Source of the DNA: Onthophagus taurus
Taxonomy: Eukaryota > Arthropoda > Insecta > Coleoptera > Scarabaeidae
Direction: 5' to 3'
Length of the DNA stretch: 64,000 nucleotides
Assembly: GCF_036711975.1 (NCBI RefSeq)
Contig: NW_027248941.1
Span: forward strand, 3,162,001 to 3,226,000
Numbering within the stretch: position 1 is the stretch's first letter; every line of letters starts with the position of its first letter. The position numbers and the translations under genes were made by a program. Under the pieces are notes generated by a model. It was not told the DNA's origin and made no database searches. It worked only from the letters and a program-made list of their open reading frames with translations. Positions 35,804-47,531 of the stretch are shown piece after piece.

Positions 35804-37069
35804 CTATAAATTCTTTTTATTATTATCACCACAAACCACATCCATAACAACACCCATTACATCAGAACAAAACTTTTCCCACCCAAACTTTTTTTGTAGC
35901 CGGTTTAAACCTTCTCTCCCCATTTCGGTCCTTTTCGCATCATCCCCCAAAACTTTTAACATAGCTCCAGAAAAACCTTCATCTGTAGCTTCACATAAAT
36001 ACCCAGTAACATTATTTTCGACAGTTTCCTTCGGCCCCCCACTATTACATGCTATCACAACTTTCCCAGCAGCCATTGCTTCCAATGGAACAATTCCGAA
36101 ATGCTCGTTAATCGGTGTGTAAAGTAAACAATCACAAGAAACTAATAATTTAGATTTTAAATCATCCGAAGGTGACTTTAAAAAGGTTATATTAGATTCT
36201 AACCTCAATTTTTGAGTTAATTCCATTAATTTGTTGAAATAAATTTTATTTATCGTCGAATTTGGATCATAACCTCCAGCGATGATTAAATGGAATGGTT
36301 TTTGGGTGTTTTTTTTGAGGTTATATAAACCTTCTATTGATAATTCGAGTTTTTTCGCTGGATGAAATCGATTTATTGATAAAAACAAAGTGGAATTATC
36401 TACCATATTTGTTTTTAATAAATCGTTAAGTTCTTGGATTGATTTCTTTTTAATTTTTTTTAAATTATTTAGAAACAAGTTTGATATAGTGGGATAAACA
36501 ATCTTTAAATCCTTCTTAACCCCAGAAAAAGTCCTGTGAAACACTTCACTTGTATAGTTACTGTTGACTAAAATAACATCAGACATTTCCGTCCCTTTTC
36601 GTTCAATAAAATCTATGGGTTTTCGATACAAACGCTTCAAAACTCCTCCAGGAGTACTTCCAAGTAAATCGGGGTGATGGCAATAATAAATAACCCTCTT
36701 ATTAGTGAATTTCTTTAAAAATGGAACTGCCATTGGGATTTGATCAACAATAAAGGCATCTGATTCATCCACATACTTAAAGAAGATTACATAAATTAAT
36801 GCAAGATACATCATTCTAATGTAAGCACAAAGCGCTTGGAAATAACCAAAAATACTCCTTGGAATCCAATCCCCAATTACCGTAACAGGATATTTATCAG
36901 CTTTTAATTCTTCAAAAGCGTGGTTTTTATTGAAATGATTCGTTATGAAGCTCACTTCCATTCCTTGATCAGACAGAGCTATCGCTAAATCCAAAACCAA
37001 TCTTTCTGCACCACCAATTCCCAAATCAGGGTGGAAAAATGCTACTTTTAAACTTTTTACCTTCACCAT
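35804..37069 (-). CDS. Alg2: Alpha-1,3/1,6-mannosyltransferase ALG2
   Basis: Adds the second and third mannoses to the dolichol-linked N-glycan precursor on the cytosolic face of the ER. It is one uninterrupted exon of 421 residues, close to the family length. The N-terminus VAFFHPDLGIGGAERLVLDL is the GT4 donor-fold start typical of ALG2. A hydrophobic stretch (YFQALCAYIRMMYLALIYVI) at about 95-115 may be membrane-associated. IYYCHHPDLL, SINRFHPAKKLELSIEGL and the EX7E motif EHFGIVPLEAMAAGK follow. The start codon lies 42 bp from an ATAACCTCAAAA word. It is head-to-head with unc-45, with 385 bp between start codons. Confidence 0.96.
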   Translation of the reverse strand: MVKVKSLKVAFFHPDLGIGGAERLVLDLAIALSDQGMEVSFITNHFNKNHAFEELKADKYPVTVIGDWIPRSIFGYFQALCAYIRMMYLALIYVIFFKYVDESDAFIVDQIPMAVPFLKKFTNKRVIYYCHHPDLLGSTPGGVLKRLYRKPIDFIERKGTEMSDVILVNSNYTSEVFHRTFSGVKKDLKIVYPTISNLFLNNLKKIKKKSIQELNDLLKTNMVDNSTLFLSINRFHPAKKLELSIEGLYNLKKNTQKPFHLIIAGGYDPNSTINKIYFNKLMELTQKLRLESNITFLKSPSDDLKSKLLVSCDCLLYTPINEHFGIVPLEAMAAGKVVIACNSGGPKETVENNVTGYLCEATDEGFSGAMLKVLGDDAKRTEMGREGLNRLQKKFGWEKFCSDVMGVVMDVVCGDNNKKNL

Positions 37070-37454
37070 TTTCTTTTATTATAAAAAAATAATTAAGTTT
37101 CCATAAAAAAATAACCTCAAAATGTTTTTCTTTGACAGTGACGTTTCTATTTTATTATCAATGTCGATAAATAAGGTATTTTTAAAAAAAATTGCGCCAT
37201 CTTACAGGAAATTTTTTATTTAACACCTCTAAACGTAAATAAAAACCCGATTTAGAAATTTATAAATAAATCTCCCGGTTTTAGAACGTTCTCGAACTCC
37301 ACGCCGTAGTATTTATTTTCAGGGTATAAAACGCACCCAATTTGTATACTTAACCTCATTTATTAATGATTGGTTGGTGCCCACCCACCGACAACATAAC
37401 CTCAAAGATAGTTACAAAATCTCTTTAACAAAAGGTAAGAAACCATTTCGAACC
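37070..37454. promoter_or_regulatory. Bidirectional promoter region Alg2 / unc-45
   Basis: 385 bp separate the two start codons. It carries two copies of the recurrent word (ATAACCTCAAAA at 37111-37122 and AACATAACCTCAAA at 37393-37406). GTTCTCGAACTCC near 37290, with GAAC-type half sites, resembles a weak heat-shock element, which would suit a chaperone such as UNC-45; this is a guess. An upstream in-frame ATG at 37374 could extend unc-45 by 27 residues. Confidence 0.45.
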
Positions 37455-40414
37455 ATGTCGAAGGATTCAAATAGTTTAAAAGAAAAAGGAAACTCGGCTT
37501 TTAAATTAGAAAATTACCCGGAAGCTCTAAATTATTATTTGGAAGCGATCGAACTTTCCGATGACCCAAAAAACACTGCAGTTTATCATAAAAACGCTGC
37601 AGCTGCCTATTTGAAGCTAAATGAAAACGAAAATGCTTTGGAATCGTGTAATAAAAGTTTAGAAATAACTCCGAACGATCCGAAAGCTTTATTCCGGAAA
37701 GTCCAAGCTTTAGAAAATTTACAACGTTTTGAGGAAGCTTATAAAGATGCTCGGCAAATATTAGTCATAGAACCAGGAAATAAATTTATCCAACCCGTTT
37801 TGGAGCGTTTACATCATATAGTTCAAGAAAGGATGCAATTAAACGCTCAAATTTCAACAAAAATCGATGCAATGAAAAATATTCTATTCGACGTATCGGG
37901 AGATAAAGAAAAAAGGGAGGTTGCGGTAAATAACCTTTTAGTTTTAGCCCGCGAGAATGCAGGGGCCGAGTTTATTTTGAGTTCAGAGATTGTAGTCGAA
38001 CTTAAAAAATTATTAAAAGTCGAAAAAAATAAAGAAATTTCGGTCGCTGTTATTCGAATAATCGGAGAACTTTGCAAATCATCCCCGGAAAGGACCAAAA
38101 AAGTTTTAAAAATCGTCGGGATCCCGTGGTTTCTAGAATTAATCGATTCAAATTGCGAACAACAAGTTAACTCGGCACAATATTGCATGCAAGTCATTCT
38201 AAATACTTATTCCGGAATGGAAACTAAACCGGATACGAAACCGGACCCGGAACTTTGCAAAAAACACAAACTTGAAATCCACACTTTACTGTCATGTTTG
38301 GTTTATTCGGTCAATAACGTATCGATATCCGGGATAGCTCGAGATGCAATTATTGAGTTGTTGATGAAAAATATTCACTATAACCAATTAAACTGGGCCG
38401 AACAATTGGTGGATATCGGAGGGGTGCAACGACTGTTGGAGTGCGCAAGTGAGTTAGCCGAATACAAATACGAAAGCGCGATGAACATAACCCCATCAAC
38501 CCAAACGATAACCGCAGTTTGTTTATCAAGAATCTACGAAAATATGTATTACGACGAGTTAAAGGAACGATTTATGAATAAAATCGACGAATTTATACGC
38601 GAAAAGTTATTAGCACCCGATATTGAGTCAAAAGTGCGCGCAACGGTCGCTATAACAACACTTTTAAGAGGTCCAATTGATGTCGGAAATGCCGTCATTG
38701 GAAGAGACGGAATTATCGAGATGGTGCTGGTTATGGCAAACACCGAGGATCCTTTACAACAAAAAGTAGCTTGCGAATGTATCGTAGCAGCGGCTAGTAA
38801 AGCCGATAAAGCGAAAGCAATCATCACTCAAGGAATCGGAATATTAAAAAAATTGTATAAAACGGGAAATGATGCGGTTAGAATCCGAGCTTTAGTTGGG
38901 TTATGCAAACTGGGGAGTTCCGGGGGAACGGACGCTTCGAAACGACCTTTTGATGAAGGCTCCAATTTAAAATTAGCGCAAGCTTGCAGGAAATTTTTGA
39001 TGCATCCCGGAAAGGACAACGATTTAAGGAAATGGGCTGCCGAGGGGCTATCATATTTAACGTTGGATGCAGAGGTAAATATATTTTCCTCCCGATAAAC
39101 TATCTATAGTAATACAGTTACTATGGTTAGAGCCGTTTTAAGCGCTCTCATTGGCTGGTAAAAGGTGGTAAAAGAGGGCCTTAGCCAATGAGAGATAACC
39201 TTAAATTAATTTATTTTTTGTTTTAGGTGAAAGAACAGCTTTCCGAGGACCGCCAAGCTTTATTAAGCCTCATTGAATTAGCAAAAACCGGCGACCAATC
39301 AGTCCTTTACGGTGTAATAACAACCCTTGTAAACCTTTGTAACGCTTACGAAAAACAGGAAATTCTCCCGGAAATGCTTGAACTCGCTAAATTTGCAAAG
39401 CAACACATCCCCGAAGAGCACGAATTCGATGATCCCGATTTTATATCGAAAAGAATTCAAACTCTCGGTGAAATTGGAGTCACAACGGCCCTCGTGGCAC
39501 TCTCAAAAACGGAAAGTGATAACTCAAAAGAATTAATATCGCGAGTTTTTAATGCTTTATGTAGCGAGGAATCGCTTCGCGGTGGGATAATCCAACAAGG
39601 TGGGGTTAAAGTCCTTCTTAAGTTGAGTTTAAACGGAACTGAGAGGGGGAAAAAGCATGCGAGTCAATCTTTAGCGAGGATTGCGATCACAAATAACCCG
39701 GAAGTTGCGTTTCCCGGTCAAAGATCGTTAGAGGTTATCCGGCCTTTATTAAATTTGTTACACCCCGATTGTACGGCTTTAGAAAATTTTGAGGCTTTAA
39801 TGGGGTTATGTAACATTGCGCAAATTGATGAATCAGCGCGGAAAAGAATTCTAAAAGAAGGGGGTTTCTCGAAAATCGAACACTACATATATGAGGATCA
39901 TTTAATGCTGTGCCGAGCTGCGACTCAATGCATTACAAATCTCACTTTATCGCCCGACGTCGTTAAAATCTACGAAGGCGACAACGACAAAATCAAATTA
40001 TTAGTTGCGCTTTGCGGGGATCACGACACCGACACAACTTTAGCAGCTTCCGGAGCTTTAGCCATTTTAACGTCGTCAAGCGAAAAGTGCTGTTCGAAAA
40101 TCTACGATTTAAAATCCTGGTTGGACGGAATTCACTGTTTATTAGGAAATACAAATAAAGATGTGCAATACCGAGGGGTTGTTGTTATTAATAATATGAT
40201 ATCGTCGAGTAGAGAAGTCGCCGAGAAACTCATTGAAACGGATATTTTAGAAATATTGATGGCATTAATGAAAATTGATGAAAATGGAATGGAAATGATT
40301 AAGAAAACGGCTGAAGAAGCATTACGAGGCGCCGAAAAATGGGGGATTATTAAAAAACCCGAACAATTTGATCCATTTGTACCTCCGATTGAGAGTAATG
40401 GAATTCAAGAATAA
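37455..40414 (+). CDS. unc-45: Myosin co-chaperone UNC-45
   Basis: UCS-domain chaperone that folds myosin heads and binds Hsp90 through TPRs. Exons 37455-39074 and 39227-40414 give 2808 nt (935 residues), the usual length. I chose MSKDSNSLKEKGN as start because TPR1 begins directly after. Three TPRs occupy about residues 7-115 (KGNSAFKLENYPEALNYYLE, VYHKNAAAAYLKLNENENAL, ALFRKVQALENLQRFEEAYK). The armadillo-rich central and UCS domains fill the rest, with EALMGLCNIAQIDESARKRI and RAATQCITNLTLSPDVV in the UCS part. The 152-bp intron contains a hairpin noted separately. Confidence 0.97.
39145..39194. repeat. Hairpin in the unc-45 intron
   Basis: CTCTCATTGGCT at 39145-39156 is exactly complementary to AGCCAATGAGAG at 39183-39194, with a 26-nt loop. 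This 12-bp perfect stem may be a remnant of a small foldback element or chance. Confidence 0.45.
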
Positions 40415-41158
40415 TTATTATTAATAAAATAACTTGTTTTTAATTAAAAACAATAATATATTTGTATCTTTTAAAGATATTGTTTTGATACAACCTAACC
40501 TCACTTTTTTTAACCCACATTATAAGCAAAAATGTCTTTAATTACTTAATTAATGTATATCAAATAAAACGAAATCACCGTTAAATATCGAAAAATCACC
40601 TAAAACTTTCAAGGTTATTCTATAAATATATATTTTTTTATGTAAAAGTAAGGTTAGGTTACACCGTCTAAATTTAAAACTTCAAAGTAAAAAAAAATAA
40701 TTATCACTAACCTGTGGGTAACGTCTTCGGGACATTGTATTAAATCCAAATTACTCGTTACAACTCGAAATTAAACCTGAAACACACAAAAAAATTGACT
40801 TTTATATGAAACAAAACAGCACTAAGTTTTAAAACTGTTTTGTAATGTTGGTAATAAAATTATCACCAACATTGAAATAAAAAAAAACCTAACCTATTAA
40901 ATTACACCGCTTAAATCAGTTTCGATGAATAAAAATTAAAAAATAATTACAATAACTTATTATATACTAACCTTATTGATGATAACGTTTTCGCAAGCCT
41001 AAAATTCTTATTTAACTATAAATTAGACCTTAAACACAATAAATAAATAAAAAATTTTTAGTAAATAAGTTAAAGTAAATTTAACTCTAGCGCCATAACG
41101 TTAAAGAACATTTCACTTTAGCGCCGTATTATTTGCAACGTTTGAAGAAAAATTACTA
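40415..41158. other. Intergenic region, unc-45 3' flank
   Basis: AT-rich, with no convincing coding region. It contains AACCTAACCT words, a near-palindrome at about 40843-40872 (arms aatgttggtaat and atcaccaacatt) and, on the minus strand, two exon-like blocks with good splice signals (about 40703-40770 and 40972-41000) that I could not join to any gene. Confidence 0.4.
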
Positions 41159-41364
41159 TGTTTTATTCGGAAGAGAAGCAGTTTCGTTTGTGGCTGGTCC
41201 GTCATTGCCGGACTTACTTCGTTCATCCGGCAAACTGTCGAACACGCTACAATTTTAACGGCTCATCTGTCATTAGTCATTAGCGACTCACTGCGTTCGT
41301 CGCTAAACGACAGACCACACCATAAAAAACACTGCTTCTTGCTGCTTCTCTTCCATATAAAACA
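41159..41364. mobile_element. Foldback / MITE-like inverted-repeat element upstream of pasha
   Basis: The outer arms GTTTTATTCGGAAGAGAAGC (from 41161) and, on the other strand, the same word ending at about 41363 form a near-perfect inverted repeat of about 22 bp. Inside it, GTGGCTGGTCCGTCATTGC is partly mirrored by GCTAAACGACAGACCACAC, so the whole 206 bp can fold into a long imperfect hairpin. It is clearly less AT-rich than its flanks and non-coding. A short TA-type duplication is possible at the ends but not certain. It fits a non-autonomous DNA element. Confidence 0.6.
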
Positions 41365-41810
41365 ATATACTATTATAACAAATGAATCACCAACTAATAT
41401 TTAAAATTGTTTTGGCGATAATAAAGAAAACTTTTTAAAAGATTATTACCAACATCACAAAAAAAACTTTGTTCAGAACTTTATTAGATATTTGATTTTA
41501 ATTTTATAAATTCTTAAAAGTTAAGTTTACCACTGTATAAAATAAATCGAATAAATAAATTTTAGTAAATTTCAAACGTAATTAATAAAAAAAACAGATT
41601 ACAATTTTTTAACCTAAACCTGTCAAAATCGACCGCTTTTGAAGCTTCAGATCACTTCGTATCAACTCAAAATCGAATAAATACAAAAAATATTTAATTT
41701 TAGCCCGGTTTTTGTGCGGTTCTAGCTAAAAAGCATTCCAATTTTTCAAATTAAACAAGTTGAAATGCTCTTTTAATTCGTAACCGCTCGAAAACATCCC
41801 GAGGTCAACC

Positions 41811-41825
41811 AACATAACCTCAAAA
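41811..41825 (-). promoter_or_regulatory. Recurrent TTGAGGTTATGTT word at the pasha start
   Basis: AACATAACCTCAAAA ends 18 bp before the pasha ATG. The same word recurs near the starts of Alg2, unc-45, NAPRT, mRpL44, Sas-4, BOP1, DJ-1 and the acyl-CoA dehydrogenase in this window. It is a candidate core-promoter or 5' UTR motif; the function is inferred from position only. Confidence 0.4.
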
Positions 41826-41843
41826 TAACTAAAAAGGATTAAA

Positions 41844-43727
41844 ATGGAAAATCCGTCCACTTCAAACGGGGAATCTTCAAAATGCCCCATATCAAATAAA
41901 GAAGTCAACGATGAATTTAATGACGATAATGTTGAGGTTAGAAAATTTCATGTTTTGGATGAAATCGAGAATGAATCGGATGATAGAGAATCGGAAGATA
42001 CTGACACGGATGTTCCTGAAGAAGAAATTGAGCAAATGTTAGATGAAGCACTTAGAGGGAAGAAACGAAAAGCCGGTCATTTAGATGGTGACATCAAGCC
42101 GTTTGAGCAAAAAGAAAAAATTATATTAATTGAGAAAGGTCATAACCATTTTGAGGTACTTCCTGAAGGTTGGATTCAAGTGACACATAATAGCGGGATG
42201 CATTTATATTTACACAAATCGTCGAGGGTTTGTACATTGTCAAGGCCATATTTTTTAGGACCTGGCAGTGCTCGGGTAAAGAGAAAATTAAGAATTGTTA
42301 AGTTTTTTTTGAGGTTATCTTTTTAGAAACATCAAGTACCGTTAAACGCGATTCCATGCCTTAATTATAAACGGGCCTTAGATGAGGAGGCGGAACAACA
42401 AAAAAAGAAATCGCAAAATGATTTACCCAACGCTAAAATCGAAACGATTCTAGAAAATATTAAAACACAAAATTTAAGTCCCGAACAATTAAGGCAGTAT
42501 TGCGAGAAATTGTTTCAATTTAAAGCGATTAATGTGATGAGGTTTAAATCATGGAGCGAAAGGCGGCAATATAGTAAAAAAAAGAAACAAGAGAAGCATT
42601 TGCAACGGCCTACTTTGCCCGATGGTTAAATGTTTATTACCAAAATTAAAATTTGTGTTTAATTAATTTATTGCAGGGACTAAGTTGATTACTTTTCCAA
42701 TTCAAGAAGACGGAGAAACAAACGGTCAAAATTCAAAAAAAGAATGGATTATGAATCCGAATGGCAAATCGTACGTTTGTATTTTACACGAATATGTTCA
42801 ACATGCTTTAAAAAAACAACCTACTTATAAGTTTACAGAATTAGGTATAAAAAATTGTAGAGAATAGGTTAAGTTGTAACCGGAGGTGTAACAATAATTA
42901 TTTTGATGATTCTTAGAGAACGCAGCTACACCTTATGCAGCTACTGTTTCCATAAATGATATGCAATATGGAGTAGGTTATGGAACAAGTAAAAAACAAG
43001 CTAAATCAGAGGCGGCTCGAGTTACTTTAGAAATTTTAATTCCTGAGATGAGATCAAAAATAACAGCCGATACGAAAACTGGCGGATCAAGTACGAGTAA
43101 ATCTCAAGATCAAGATTTATCAGTAAATAAATGATTAATAAAACTTAACTAATCAAATTTAATTAATGTATTAATTTTTAGTTCTTTGATACGATAAAAA
43201 TCGAAGATCCGAGAGTAGCTGAGTTTTGTGCCAAAACCACGGAACCTTCACCTCACGATATTCTATTAACATGTTTACAAAGAAATTTTGGATTGGGTGA
43301 AATGAAAATAAGTTACGAAGGGCATACATTAAAACACCAAAAAAACGAATTTATGATGACAGTCGGAAAACACACCGCAACCGTAATCTGCAAAAACAAG
43401 CGCGATGGCAAGCAAAGGGCATCTCAAGCAATCTTACAAGCTCTACACCCACATATAACCTCGTGGGGTTCGCTTTTGAGGCTGTACGGAAATCGTTCGG
43501 TAAAAAGTTTTAAAGAAAAAAAATTGGAGGAACAAGAAATTACTTTGTTACAAAGCAAAGCTGCCGTTAATTCACCGAACTTTGCAATTTTAGATAAATT
43601 AAAGTTAGAATTGAGAAAATTGAAGACGAAAAGGGACGCAATTAAACCAATCGGAGTTTTCGTTCCCAATGAAAATGAGAAATTGCCGATATTGTCGTCG
43701 TCTAATTTAAAAGGGGTTGATCTGTAA
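41844..43727 (+). CDS. pasha: Pasha / DGCR8, microprocessor subunit
   Basis: RNA-binding partner of Drosha in primary microRNA cleavage, nuclear. Exons 41844-42275, 42327-42624, 42677-42844, 42917-43122 and 43182-43727 sum to 1650 nt (549 residues). An acidic N-terminus is followed by the haem-binding/WW-like region (LPEGWIQVTHNSGMHLYLHK and, across a splice, NAIPCLNYKR with the Pro-Cys haem-ligand pair). Two dsRNA-binding domains come next (about residues 260-350 and 395-475: YVCILHEYVQHALKKQPTYK, GTSKKQAKSEAARVTLEIL; TVICKNKRDGKQRASQAIL). A C-terminal basic helix (FAILDKLKLELRKLKTKRD) is the expected Drosha-binding tail. Introns are 50-75 bp. The gene is complete and intact. Confidence 0.97.
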
Positions 43728-44096
43728 TTTATTATTTTATTGTAATCGCAAATTATGTCGTAATTTAAACTTAATGAAATTGAATAAAAATTTTTAAAAA
43801 ACGTCAATGTGTAAAAAAAAAAAAAACCGTGTTTATTGAGTAATTCTCCGTGAGATGGCGCAAGTTTGTTCACCTATAAAATATTAAAAAATAATTTCAT
43901 TTTATTGAATAAATAATCATAAAATAATAATTTTAATAAAAATGTAATTTTAAACTATTTTTTTATGAAATTAATTTAATTTTACTAAACATTTTTAGAG
44001 GACGTCATTTTTAAAAACGTCAAGGCGTCTATAAACATAACCTAAAAATTTCTTATATTTTTTTAGTTTAAACAATTAATTTTAAGTTTTAATTAA
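43728..44096. other. Spacer between pasha and Sas-4
   Basis: AATAAAAATT at about 43783 is a likely pasha polyadenylation signal. An AACATAACCTAAAA word at 44034-44048 precedes Sas-4. Nothing else seen. Confidence 0.45.
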
Positions 44097-47000
44097 TTGT
44101 ATACTTTAAATGTAGAAATGAACTCGAATATATTGGCGAGATTAGAAGAATTAAAGAAATGGCAATCTAAACAACAGGAACGACTGCAAACTTCACGAAA
44201 AGTTTCTCAATTCGAAGATGACTTGAAAGAAATTGAGTCGATTTCGATACAAGAGACCCCAATTGGGACGAGGTTGCAAAAAAGTACTCAAAAATCAATT
44301 GAATCGAATCAACATCGAAACTGTAATGAATCCATGGATTCTCCGATTATAATTGATGAACAACATGATAAAAGAAAACCTAAACGGGAGTTTTTAAAAC
44401 GCGGTTCTGGTTTGGTTAGGTATAAAATGACTCAAGAAGACTCAAAAAAACCTTATGGTAAAAAAATTAGTATTCAAAAAAATAAAAAATGTGAAATTAA
44501 GAATGACGATGATATGGAATTGGAGAGAAATATAGATATTCATCATCAAAACATTGAGGAGGTTGTAAAATGTGATAAAAATATAGCTTCTCCTTTAAAA
44601 TTACCTTCCGATTATGAGATTAAATTAGATGACGAAATGAATTCATTAAAAATAGCCGAAGATATATTAATAAAACAAACTATTTTGAATATAAATGAAA
44701 TCGCTGGTGTTAAAATGATCAATACAAATGAAGATGATATTAATCCATTGAGAAATAATCACAATCAGTGTGAAGTTAGTGATGAAACTCTTTTAAATGA
44801 ACGAGAATTATTGATTTTTGAAGCTTTAGAAGAAAAGATATTGAATTCTAGTTTTAGTTCGACAAATTCGAGCATCTTAAAAATTTTGTCGAGTACTCCA
44901 AATAAATTAAAAAGTTTAAAAAATGAAAGAGATGATAAAATCGATCAATTTGAGAAAGAAATTATTGAGGAATCATCCTTTTGTTCGAGTTTAAGCTCTG
45001 AAACATCACAAAAAAGTGAATTGGAAACTGAAAATGAAACAAAAAGTGTTTGTTGTGAAGATGAATCCAGAACTATTTCGACTTCAGATTCAAAGGGTGA
45101 GGAATCAACGCTTGAAGATGAGACGTCTTGGAATGAAATAACATTATCCGAAAATAAAATTGAGGGAAGCAATGGTAATAATGATGAGATTTTAATGAAA
45201 AAATTGAAAATATTGGACGAGGAAATCGAAAAGTTTCGCCGGGAAAACGCTACTTTGCAACAGAAACGATTTGAAATTGATCGAGAATTGGGGAAATTAG
45301 GAAAGGATAAGAGGATGTTTGAAAAATATGTTTTAGAAGAGAAAGTTAAGGTTGAGTTTTATTTGGAAGAGGAGAAAAAAGCCTTTGCTAAAGAAAAATT
45401 GATGTTTGAACGGTAAAAAATGTTATGTAGAAACTGTCAAATATCAGAAACCAACATCCAAGGTCTATAGAACATAAGGTTACCTAATTCCCTATGCCTC
45501 TGTAGTATCGATTATTACCCCGTAGATTGACGTCACTGGTTCGATACAGTCAGAGTAAAGAGTTGAGTAAAAGATAGCCTATACTGTGGTACAGTCTATA
45601 TAAAATATTTAAACCTCGCATGGTGTTGTGTTGTTCATAGCATCAGCTACGTCACTGACCCACCTTGCCTCTCAGAGCAGGAGAATCGGCATTGGGTAAC
45701 CTTACGTTCTATAGACCTTGACCAACATCAACAAAGTTATAACCTAAATGTGAATGTCAAAAAATATTTTAATATTTTTTCTTTATTTCTTAGTTATGTA
45801 AAAGATGTTCAATCTCGGACGAATCGAAAAGAACGAGAGGAAATTATTCAATTAAAGGATGAATTGGCCACAGTAAAAGAAGCAGCTAAATTAAAGGATC
45901 GTCGAAATGCAACGTCTCAAGCTCGATTACGGAATCAATTAAAGAACTATGAAAAAGATATTGGAAGATTAAAAGATGAAATTGATACGTTAAGAAAGCA
46001 AAATGCGAAAATTATTAACGAACAAAGAATGGGCACTACCTTGAGGAAAAAAACTGAAAGTAAAGTTTTACAAGAAATCAATAAAAATTTATCGAAATTG
46101 GCAAAAGAAAATAAAGTAGTTATTCAAGAAAAAGAAGAAAATAATAATCAAAATAATAAGGAAATTTGTTCCGAGAGGATTATTGTTGAAACTCCTGAGG
46201 ATTTAGATAGAAAAGCGAGAGAATTAGTCGATGAGAATTTATTGAAAACTTATGAGGAAGTTTTCGGTAACCATAACGAATTAAATGAATCAAAAAATAA
46301 CTCAATTAAAGATGAATCAAAAAACGTATCAAAAAATGATTCGCTAAAATCAACAAAAACTGAAAGAATTCTTGACGATGGTTCAAAAGAAACAAAATAC
46401 TCCAACGGAAACATCAAAACCATCTCAGCCGACGGAAATTTAGTAACAATGAATTATTTTAATGGGGATCAAAAAGAAATTAATAACATAAATGGAACTG
46501 TAAAATATTTTTATGCGGAAAATGAGAGTATGCATACAACTTTTCCAGATGGAACTGAAATTATCGAATTTAAAGAGTAAGAATCATAATTTTCATTATT
46601 TTTATTATTAATTTATTTGTTGACCGATGTTCGACCTTTGTGGTTCTCACATGGTATTAAGATGTGTGTTATGGCCAATATTTAAGATTTTTCGCTGTTT
46701 CTACTACAATTTAAATTTAAGCCCTGAAGAAGTTTAATTTTAATTAAATTCACTTTTAATTATTAATTTTAATAATTATTTTTTTATCAATATAATTTAG
46801 TGGTCAAATTGAAACGAAAAGATCCGATGGAAGTTACGAAATAAAACATCCCGATGGAATCGTGAAAGTAACCCGACCGGATAAGTCGGAAGACTTAAGT
46901 TACCCCGATGGAATGAGAGTGAATATTAGTTGCGATGGTGATAAAGAAATTATGTTTGCAAACGGACAAAAAGAAATTCATACCAAGGATCACATGGTAT

Positions 47001-47186
47001 TTATAAATTTTAATCAATAATTAGCTAACTTAACTTACTTGGTTTTAGAGGAGAGAATATTTAGATGGAACTGTTAAGATTATATACCCAGATGGAATTC
47101 AAGAGACGAGATATAGTAACGGAAGGATTCGAATTAAGGACAAAAATGGAAAATTATTGTTGGATTCACATGAAGGAAATACTTAA
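44097..47186 (+). CDS. Sas-4: Centriole duplication protein Sas-4 (CENPJ/CPAP)
   Basis: Centriolar scaffold that controls centriole length. Exons 44097-45412, 45794-46576, 46801-46996 and 47049-47186 sum to 2433 nt (810 residues). The start may be [13 protein letters not shown] or, seven codons in, [20 protein letters not shown], which begins like other Sas-4 proteins. A charged, low-complexity middle is followed by strong coiled coil (about residues 370-570). The C-terminal TCP10/G-box domain has repeated beta-hairpin units ([73 protein letters not shown]). That domain binds STIL/Ana2. Intron 1 contains a transposable element (45459-45720). Confidence 0.93.
45459..45720. mobile_element. Non-autonomous DNA transposon (MITE) in Sas-4 intron 1
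   Basis: A 262-bp unit with terminal inverted repeats: CAAGGTCTATAGAACATAAG at the left, and the same word (G for A at one position) on the other strand at the right. Similarity continues for about 26-30 bp. It is flanked by a perfect 9-bp direct repeat ACCAACATC (45450-45458 and 45721-45729), an evident target-site duplication. It has no coding capacity. A 9-bp duplication suits Mutator-like elements; if one base is chance, 8 bp would suit hAT, whose ends often read CA...TG. The perfect duplication implies fairly recent insertion. Confidence 0.88.
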
Positions 47187-47531
47187 TGATTTTATTAACT
47201 GTTTTTCAATTCAAATAAAAATAATTTTAGCAATTTGACATTGACATTTAGTGATTTTACTTTTTTAAACTATATTTCTCAATTTAAGTTTTTTTGGGCT
47301 AAAATCTTTATGGCCATTATATTAAATATTGAATACAAGTATAATTGTTGTTTAATACGAAAATAAGTAAAAAACTTACCTATTTTATGAAAATTCACTT
47401 TAAGAATTCAAAGGAACTCAACAAAATAACCTCAAATGTCAAACAGTTATTGGAAATTGACTTTTAAATAAAACTTAATTAAATTTTAAAAAAATTTATT
47501 TTGTAGAATTATTTAATCTAAATCAATTTAT
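47187..47531. other. Convergent spacer Sas-4 / BOP1
   Basis: Two 3' flanks. AATAACCTCAAA lies at 47425-47436. An AAATAAAAATAA word near 47214 may be the Sas-4 polyadenylation signal. No coding segment. Confidence 0.4.
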
